Shown piece by piece: positions 57,101 through 58,237 of a stretch of DNA of 58,237 nucleotides. The translations under genes and the position numbers were made by a program. Position 1 is the first letter of the stretch. Each line of letters starts with the position of its first letter. Below the pieces are notes generated by a model. The model saw only the letters and a program-made list of their open reading frames with translations. It searched no databases and was not told where the DNA came from. Origin of the DNA: Candidatus Accumulibacter aalborgensis (GTDB lineage Bacteria > Pseudomonadota > Gammaproteobacteria > Burkholderiales > Rhodocyclaceae); assembly GCF_900089955.1 (NCBI RefSeq), contig NZ_FLQX01000151.1, positions 1 to 58,237 of the forward strand, read 5' to 3'.

Positions 57101-57338
57101 CTCCGTGCAACATGGCCGCGTACTGGAAGTCAGGTTTTCTGATGGCAAGACGCTGACGGTGCGGCTGGACCAGGGAGTCAGCTACTGGCGTGTGCCCGCC
57201 TTTTCGGGTTCAAAGCAGTGCCCGGTGGCATTCGATTTCACCAGACCAGTAGACGATCAGATCAGAGATGTGGTGGAGATGCTCGTTCCTGTTGAAGGAA
57301 GTGCGTTACCTACCGAATTGTTTGTGAAGCTTCGGTAG
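51030..57338 (+). CDS. druE: Druantia DruE-like giant helicase with DUF1998 region
   Basis: A 2102-residue protein. Superfamily II helicase motifs: TSGTGSGKTECFMVPIL near 143-159, WIVLDEAHTYVGSQ near 273, SCSTTMEMGIDIGGVQLVAM and YLQRAGRAGRRRETR near 1115-1132. Cysteine clusters at CTCGAPAFEFASCEECGAAY, GLGCPACGATPA and CRSCGASG...CDACGAR suggest zinc ribbons. A DUF1998-like region follows (about 1600-1710), with SVFVFDRYAAGYASSAERLV and CPKACDSSCPHCILDFD. The combined size and order fit DruE, the hallmark Druantia gene, rather than the separate DrmA and DrmB of DISARM. The start is TTG 51030 or an ATG at 51048-51081; either way it overlaps druH. Confidence 0.85.
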   Translation: MTFLHLMFLDCHDDWMMMEEEYFGSLLAALASRASLGTVGWLGFANAPLRRHLMEVFARPFGDTGSFLADPSFEAVFGWEPSSSRMSDLAGNLLTPSLVSAMDSPPPELADEYRFAKERAPYAHQLQAWQILAQQPARSLVVTSGTGSGKTECFMVPILDRLAREQLALGGQLVGVRALFLYPLNALINSQRDRLRAWTYGFGNKIRFCLYNGLTPETVPAHALAPADSEVKDRRSLRAAPPPILVTNATMLEYMLVRAQDASILEKSSGKLEWIVLDEAHTYVGSQAAELALLIRRVVHAFAVKPENLRFVATSATMGDPDGPAGERLREFLAQVAGVDVSRVHLVSGARQIPLLPSASDSCRLSVAELRAIDSGKDETPNRYRALSGHPIARKLRELFVDRKAAPVAKISEACSMIFGPAPAHSLAQQQESLSWLDLLTSAVDTGGTPFLPLRAHVFHQTLTGLWCCADSRCSDKRGSRLDDPAWTFGKVFLEPRNHCTCGAPAFEFASCEECGAAYLLSEERKGAVVQASSESAVDEFELETDEDDSETLDADDDRPVESGHAILITNRKLPHAGEMHINRQTQQIVDASDPDAIALIVCEDGGDGLGCPACGATPARTGHLFRKARIGAPFLLGGLLPTLLEYAPDGARPADQPYRGRRLLTFSDSRQGTARLAAKLQQDAERTKARGLIYHHVLKAMTEAATPELAGIEIRIQRYEKILATPRMLEEAKDQVTELLNTDRMLLATAAVPPPMPFQQLQAAIAQEGQEFRWILQTYQGYSREVFGGHEGASNLAGMLLVRELGRRPKRQNNLETMGMIAVRYPRLDQLNTAPVDWTSRGFTLPEWKDFLKVAVDHFVRGGGSLDIPDLWRNWIGIRFPRNWIVPPNQDEAARGQRRWPSARRSRDRSALVRLLAHLLKVDVDTDPGQDAVDSLLIAAWEQVKTMLSLTASGYILRLQDLAFSPVAHAWVCPVTRRFLDTTVRGVTPYLPRIMREEIAVCERREIPVYDLPFGGETDGGLRLRRARDWLAQQVLLTSLREDGLWANVNDRVIESAPYFAAAEHSAQQASELLDKYERRFKEGSINLLSCSTTMEMGIDIGGVQLVAMNNVPPHPANYLQRAGRAGRRRETRSTAVTLCKSNPHDQNVFLNTRWAFDAKLPPPVVSLNSAVIVQRHVNAMILARFLADLLQTNPQDMTRLNCGWFFDDREDAPSKRFVRWCEAYLPTAQEQVDGGLRRLVRHTLFEGQETERLVRQAGVEMEVAFDEWQAEWQALIEQESGLGPGAAIDPAARAIGFQKKRLAEEYLLRELATQGFLPGYGFPTSIASFDNTTVSAARRLPPPDEPAKRGRDDNRFQKRDLASRDLVTALREYAPGAELVMDGLVYRSAGITLNWHIPADQEGARETQAIKFAWRCRSCGASGTTMSLKLASNCDACGARVHANDIQQFLEPAGFSVDFYEEPHNDVTRQQFVPVERPWISARGDWSPLPNPALGRFRVTTDGRVYHHSAGLHGQGYALCLSCGRAEPMLADGKPPKPLAPGSEHKKLRSRAADRVCSGSTNRYQIKTGIALGHQVRTDVLEIQLRDLNGQWITHRGIALTIAVALRDALAALLGVQTSELGCDVQETLAADNQRCQSVFVFDRYAAGYASSAERLVNDMFREAAKRLDCPKACDSSCPHCILDFDQRFEAGVLDRFAALAVISTDWLDMLKIPESLRYFGGSSKVEISGMVAALLRESSHPDALQTRLFAGGASDSIDLAASSLRLVAYRLAALARPIEIVIEKSLFDRLSEANRFALSSLSDHPGISVGLATALPRAAGACILAEVSHGASGVAWASTDGESIIPNEGWGASRSPLVIGTLAGGTGAVSTRLESGQIRPQVLAAGDREIVLHHQVDGPLQGFGTRLWQVIADEHHGTLQQVQNSSADVVAITYSDRYLFTPLSVALLVDLVSRLKAIVGQARWDDPDLTITTTAVRGSGEIRAFNRVFADWPDLSVRNAVARGAFEYLGMRTTVLASDRFSVQHGRVLEVRFSDGKTLTVRLDQGVSYWRVPAFSGSKQCPVAFDFTRPVDDQIRDVVEMLVPVEGSALPTELFVKLR

Positions 57339-57387
57339 CTTTGCCGTGAACTGAGATTCGAAGACTGCATTGGACCCTCGTTCCCGT

Positions 57388-57433
57388 CCTCCGAAGGCAG
57401 GGGTCGGACGTTCGAATCGTCTCGGGCGTGCCA
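57388..57433. repeat. Right attachment repeat (tRNA 3' half copy)
   Basis: A perfect 46-bp copy of the tRNA-Arg 3' half at 36388-36433, without the 5' half. It marks the right island boundary; 16 bases later the chromosomal aminotransferase gene ends. Confidence 0.92.
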
Positions 57434-57449
57434 AACTTCACGCCATCGC

Positions 57450-58178
57450 TCAACCCAGGAATCGGCGGATTCTGTCGACCGCTTCGGCCAGGCGCTCAAC
57501 GCGGGTAGTGTAAGCAAAGCGCAAGTGCTTCTCTGGCGCATTGCTACCGAAGTCGAGGCCTGGTGTGGCAGCGACACCCGCCGACTCAAGCAGATCGCGG
57601 GCAAAGCGATCACTGTCCTGGGTCAGCCCCCCGCAGTTGGCGTAGATGTAGAAGGCGCCTTCCGGCTTGGCCGCGACGTGGAAGCCAAGGTTCGCCAGCG
57701 CCGGAGCGAGAAAGTCCCGCCGGCGCTGGAATTCCTTGCGCCGCGATTCGAGAATGCTCAGCGTGGCGGGTGCGAAGGCGGCGAGCGCAGCGTACTGGGC
57801 CGGCGTCGGGGGTGATATGAAAAGATTCTGTGCCAGCTTTTCGATGTCGCGTGTGAAGCGCTCGGGGACGACCAGCCAGCCGAGCCGCCAGCCAGTCATA
57901 CTGAAGTACTTGGAAAAGCTCTGCACGACAAAGATGTCATCGCCGAACTGCAGCGCTGTTTGCACCTCACGCTCGTAGGTAAGTCCGTGGTAAATCTCGT
58001 CGACGATCAGTTGCCCGCCCTTGTGCCGGACAAAGCCTGCGATGGCAGCCAGCGTTGCGTCATCGAGGAGCGTGCCGGTGGGGTTGGCTGGCGAAGCGAA
58101 GAGCGCCCCTGCCGTGCGCTCATGCCAGTGCTCTTCGAGGTCGGTGAGCGTCGGCTGGAAGTTGTTCTCGGCGTGGTG
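57450..58178 (-). CDS. PLP-dependent aminotransferase, N-terminally broken
   Basis: The C-terminal 243 residues of a class I/II aminotransferase (aspartate/alanine type). From the broken end: AENNFQPTLTDLEEHW, ALFASPANPTGTLLDDATLA, GGQLIVDEIYHGLTYERE, the PLP lysine in VVQSFSKYFSMTGWRLGWLV and SAGVAATPGLDFGSNAPEKH with the substrate arginine near LRFAYTT. Upstream of AENN (base 58172) the frame reads two histidines then TAA, so the N-terminal third is missing or displaced. Sequence beyond 58173 may be an inserted element or an assembly join. The rest is intact and ends next to the island. Confidence 0.85.
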   Translation of the reverse strand, partial: HHAENNFQPTLTDLEEHWHERTAGALFASPANPTGTLLDDATLAAIAGFVRHKGGQLIVDEIYHGLTYEREVQTALQFGDDIFVVQSFSKYFSMTGWRLGWLVVPERFTRDIEKLAQNLFISPPTPAQYAALAAFAPATLSILESRRKEFQRRRDFLAPALANLGFHVAAKPEGAFYIYANCGGLTQDSDRFARDLLESAGVAATPGLDFGSNAPEKHLRFAYTTRVERLAEAVDRIRRFLG

Positions 58179-58237
58179 TTAACGGCGTCGTCATTCCGTA
58201 GAAATCTGGCGTCGACAGTTTTGCAGCGTAGCCCGCA

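Larger units (their letters stand above)
36434..57433 (+). mobile_element. 21-kb defence genomic island integrated at tRNA-Arg
   Basis: The segment between the two 46-bp tRNA-derived direct repeats spans 21,000 bases. It carries at least seven intact same-strand genes with anti-phage signatures: helicase-nuclease, Fic, methyltransferase, AAA ATPase, UvrD-like helicase, DruH-like and DruE-like proteins. No tyrosine or serine recombinase was recognised in any frame inside, so the island is probably no longer self-mobile or relies on an integrase elsewhere. Just outside the right repeat is a chromosomal aminotransferase, 16 bases away. Confidence 0.88.

Noticed and set aside
51030-57338. DISARM locus (DrmA/DrmB)
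   Set aside because: The helicase and DUF1998 regions are on one chain of about 2100 residues and no phospholipase-D-type DrmC is present, which fits Druantia better.
57257-57613. Minus-strand frame of 118 residues across the right attachment repeat
   Set aside because: It reads through the tRNA-derived repeat (NVRPLPSEDG pattern), a common false ORF, and overlaps druE and the aminotransferase.
1-58237. CRISPR array
   Set aside because: No series of short regularly spaced repeats was seen; the only repeats are IS ends, attachment repeats, palindromes and dispersed hairpins.

Overview
This GC-rich, densely coded window looks like a betaproteobacterial chromosome. The order nadK-hrcA-hemH-grpE-dnaK-dnaJ, the pair lysC/tRNA-Ser and the protein style suggest Rhodocyclales, possibly a Candidatus Accumulibacter relative. 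That assignment is inference from gene order and family knowledge; no search was run.

Layout. (1) 61-3830: an IS21-family element carrying istA and istB plus a zinc-finger protein, a winged-helix protein and a small basic protein, all on the minus strand. It abuts an istB fragment on its left and cuts the 3' end of a vapC toxin gene on its right. (2) 4143-7492: vapB with a 22-bp palindromic operator, comEC, and a second intact toxin-antitoxin pair. (3) 7600-12196: tRNA-Ser(GCU) fused end-to-end with lysC, a small HTH regulator, recN and nadK. (4) 12271-19750: the heat-shock block hrcA-hemH, a kinase with a cyclic-nucleotide-binding domain on the other strand, and grpE-dnaK-dnaJ behind a sigma-32-like promoter. 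(5) 19928-36236: housekeeping and signalling genes, including an amino-acid-type binding protein, cysS, a translationally coupled TPR/cyclophilin operon, lpxH, recQ, nadC, thrC, a diguanylate cyclase, a membrane protein next to a DUF2249 protein, a secreted caspase-MORN protein, an acyl-CoA dehydrogenase and a membrane-anchored cytochrome c. (6) 36357-57433: tRNA-Arg(CCG) followed by a 21-kb genomic island, bounded by perfect 46-bp direct repeats of the tRNA 3' half. (7) 57450-58178: the C-terminal part of a PLP aminotransferase, broken near the window edge.

The island is the main discovery. All its intact genes point away from the tRNA. They are a BPTD_3080-type helicase-nuclease, a Fic protein, an adenine methyltransferase, an AAA ATPase, a UvrD-like helicase with a RelE-like N-terminus, and then two very large overlapping genes. 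The large pair matches the two-gene layout of Druantia type III: a ~1190-residue protein of unknown fold (DruH) and a ~2100-residue helicase with a DUF1998-like C-terminus (DruE). It appears to be a two-layer anti-phage island without its own integrase. Notable oddities are a shortened restriction-subunit N-terminus, a Fic gene between the restriction and modification genes, a palindromic repeat inserted in frame in the methyltransferase, and a base-composition dip over the methyltransferase target-recognition region.
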